Origin: Antedon bifida
Taxonomy: Eukaryota; Echinodermata; Crinoidea; Comatulida; Antedonidae
NCBI GenBank assembly: GCA_963402885.1
Contig: OY727097.1
Span: forward strand, 6,572,001 to 6,636,000
Reading direction: 5' to 3'
DNA length: 64,000 nucleotides
Below the pieces are notes generated by a model, which ran no database searches, had not been told where the DNA came from, and saw only the letters and a program-made list of their open reading frames with translations. Positions 62,092 to 64,000 of the stretch are shown here, in pieces. Numbering within the stretch: position 1 is the first letter of the stretch; each line of letters starts with the position of its first letter. The translations under genes were made by a program, and so were the position numbers.

Positions 62092-62920
62092 GACACACTG
62101 TGGAATGGCGAAACCTACCACAGCTTTGGAACAACAAATAGTAAAGGAGTTTCTATCTTGTTTAAGTCTAGTTTATATGTTAAAGATATTAAACTCAAAT
62201 TTACAGACGAAGAAGGTAGAATACTAATTTTAAGCTTCAGTTTTAATGAAAAAGTAATAAATCTTATAAATGTGTACGCTCCTAATAATTATAAAGAAAG
62301 AGAAATGTTCTTTAAGAAACTGGATAGAAAAATTGTCTCTCTACGCAATGATAATGATGAACTCATTATAATGGGAGGAGATATGAATTGTATTTTAGAA
62401 CATAAAGTAGATCAAAGAAATAGCAAACCTATTCAAAAATATGACAATTCATCGAATATCTTTAAAAAATTAATGAAAAATCACAATTTAACTGATATAT
62501 GGAGACAGTGCCACAGTGATAAAACACAATTTACCTGGAGGCGAAAAGATACTTTTCGTAGATTAGACTACTGGTGTATTTCTAGTGATCTCCAAAAAAA
62601 TGGCGATATTCTTTCAACAGATATTAGGCCCTTTTTATTTTCTGACCATCAAGCAATCTCACTTAAACTCGTAAATACCAACCAAGTGAAAGGTCCAGGA
62701 ATTTGGAAAATAAATAATAGCATCTTAAATGATGATACATACGTAGAAAATATAATACACATAATAGAAATCATTAAAAATAATGAAAACAATTTAAGTC
62801 CAGACCTTCAATTGGAATTCCTGAAAGTTAAAATAAAAGAATTCACTCGTAGATACTGTACAAAGAAAAAAAAAGAAAGAAATACCCAACAACAGTTACA
62901 ATTATTGTCCCTATCATTAC
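62092..62920 (+). pseudogene. LINE endonuclease fragment (L1/Tx1-like)
   Basis: An open frame from about 62092 encodes DTLWNGETYHSFGT, then NLINVYAPNN, MGGDMNCILE (the G-D-x-N motif), WRQCHSDKTQFTWRR, RLDYWCIS and FSDHQAISL. These are ordered APE-type endonuclease motifs of L1/Tx1-like LINEs. The reverse transcriptase is missing, because the frame runs into the duplication junction at 62920. It may come from the same family as the decayed RT at 42793-45010 and the fragment at 28219-28984, which I infer from style only. Confidence 0.85.
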
Positions 62921-63865
62921 ATAAGCTGGGAGGCAATTTTCGTTACTACATAAGCTGTTGACTGTTTCTACATTAGCTGGTGTTGATTTTTATTTACTAC
63001 ATAAGCTGTTGGTGTTTCTACATAAGCTGGAGGTTTTACTACAAAAGCGGTGGATTGTTCTACATTCACGGTTGTTTCGACATTAGCTGGCGTTTTCTAC
63101 ATTAACGGTTGTAACAAGGCAGCCCAGAGACATTTGGTTAAATGAGCTAGGTACCAATATCTGACTATTTAAGTGTGTTGGGGGTCACTTGAAGTCAATG
63201 AAAATGGGAGTCTGTCGGGTACGAACTGCGTCTGCGTCTAGACTGGGGGGGGGGGGGGACTCCGAAAAGTGCTAAAAAATCGGCACCGGTTAGATGAGAG
63301 AGATACCACCTAATTTTACCACCATGGGATGCCCATTGGCAATCATCCTTATACCAGTATCACAAACAACAGACTTGTTGTCTGCTGCAATAGGCCCGCC
63401 AGACCCCCCGAGGGACCACTCAAAATAATGCCAAATGAACAAGTTGTGTTCATACAATACTAAACGGATAACAACAGACTAATTGTCTGCTGCACCGCAA
63501 GTACCAGACACCCTAAAGTTAGACTAGAGATTGTAGCACAAAACGTTGAATTTCACCTATATGGTTTCCATTTCTGTTTTCTAATGTCAAATTAATATTA
63601 TATTATTAGTATCTCTATGTAATATATAATATATTCATATTGTACTAGTTAGCATCTACATACGGTTATACTGCACTTTAAAATGATTGTATTTTATTAT
63701 CAATATTTTGCTATATTTTGTTATATTTGTACTGTATTAGTCAAATACATGTAAATAACTCCACATTTTCTGTCCGATTTTTTTAGGCCTAGCTACCTAC
63801 TTTAGCTAGCCCAGCCAGGTCAAGTAGACCTGACCATTTTGACAATAATATTATAAGACAAGACA

Positions 63866-64000
63866 CACTGTGGAATGGCGAAACCTACCACAGCTTTGGA
63901 ACAACAAATAGTAAAGGAGTTTCTATCTTGTTTAAGTCTAGTTTATATGTTAAAGATATTAAACTCAAATTTACAGACGAAGAAGGTAGAATACTAATTT
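63866..64000 (+). pseudogene. Second copy of the LINE endonuclease fragment, start only
   Basis: It repeats 62096-62230 exactly as far as the window goes, as part of the tandem duplication. Confidence 0.85.

Larger units (their letters stand above)
61147..64000 (+). repeat. Tandem duplication, unit about 1.77 kb (second copy cut by window end)
   Basis: Sequence from 61147 recurs from 62921, nearly identical to the end. The only clear difference is a G run of 18 at 61471-61488 versus 14 at 63245-63258. The unit includes the right edge of the foldback, CTACATAAGCTG/CTACATTAGCTGG sub-repeats, about 700 bp of unique sequence and the LINE endonuclease fragment. The low divergence indicates a recent event or an assembly duplication. 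Confidence 0.93.

Overview
This looks like animal (metazoan) nuclear DNA, AT-rich, with short modular exons, GT-AG introns and many kinds of transposable element. The TAGGCCTA-rich texture and the gene content suggest a marine invertebrate deuterostome. An echinoderm is my best guess, but the species cannot be fixed from the sequence.

The main content is a tandem array of five paralogous receptor genes, all on the minus strand (A to E by rising coordinate). A complete copy has 13 exons: signal peptide; a novel N-terminal domain of about 125-130 residues; an Ig-like domain; four EGF-like modules; three fibronectin-III domains (the middle one split by a phase-0 intron); a transmembrane exon; and a 72-80 residue cytoplasmic exon. 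Nearly all extracellular junctions are phase 1. The Ig plus first EGF modules closely resemble the ectodomain of Tie/angiopoietin receptors. The cytoplasmic exon has no kinase. Instead it carries a consensus ITAM (D-x-x-Y-x-x-L-x8-Y-x-x-I) followed by two Y-x-N motifs, then a stop. This Tie-like ectodomain on an ITAM tail is the strongest candidate for an undescribed system. It suggests a family of signalling receptors, possibly immune or phagocytic, that would work through SH2-domain kinases rather than an own kinase.

Layout: gene A (66-2233) runs off the left edge after its Ig exon. Gene B (8954-15127) is complete. Gene C (18731-25539) has all 13 exons but a one-base net frameshift in its last FN3 exon. 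Gene D (27974-34410) is complete. Gene E (39744-59800) keeps signal peptide to first FN3, lacks the later FN3, TM and ITAM exons, and probably ends in a short terminal exon that would make a secreted form. Degenerate extra Ig and EGF exons in C and E show exon gain and loss.

Upstream sequence is also shared between A, B and C, so whole gene-plus-promoter blocks were duplicated. Comparing paralogues exposes insertions such as the GGTC-repeat element near 17.1 kb.

The 12.7 kb first intron of gene E contains an enormous inverted repeat (47428-59705). Its right arm was hit by a DNA transposon with an 8-bp target duplication, which itself contains a long intact L2/CR1-type LINE ORF. Other repeats include two 5'-truncated LINE insertions in gene D with clear target duplications, a decayed L1/Tx1-like LINE in gene E intron 4, a hAT-like element with a nested tRNA-derived SINE, a 168-bp perfect palindrome just past the end of gene E, and a foldback element followed by a 1.77-kb tandem duplication at the right edge. 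Identities were judged by eye; nothing was computed.
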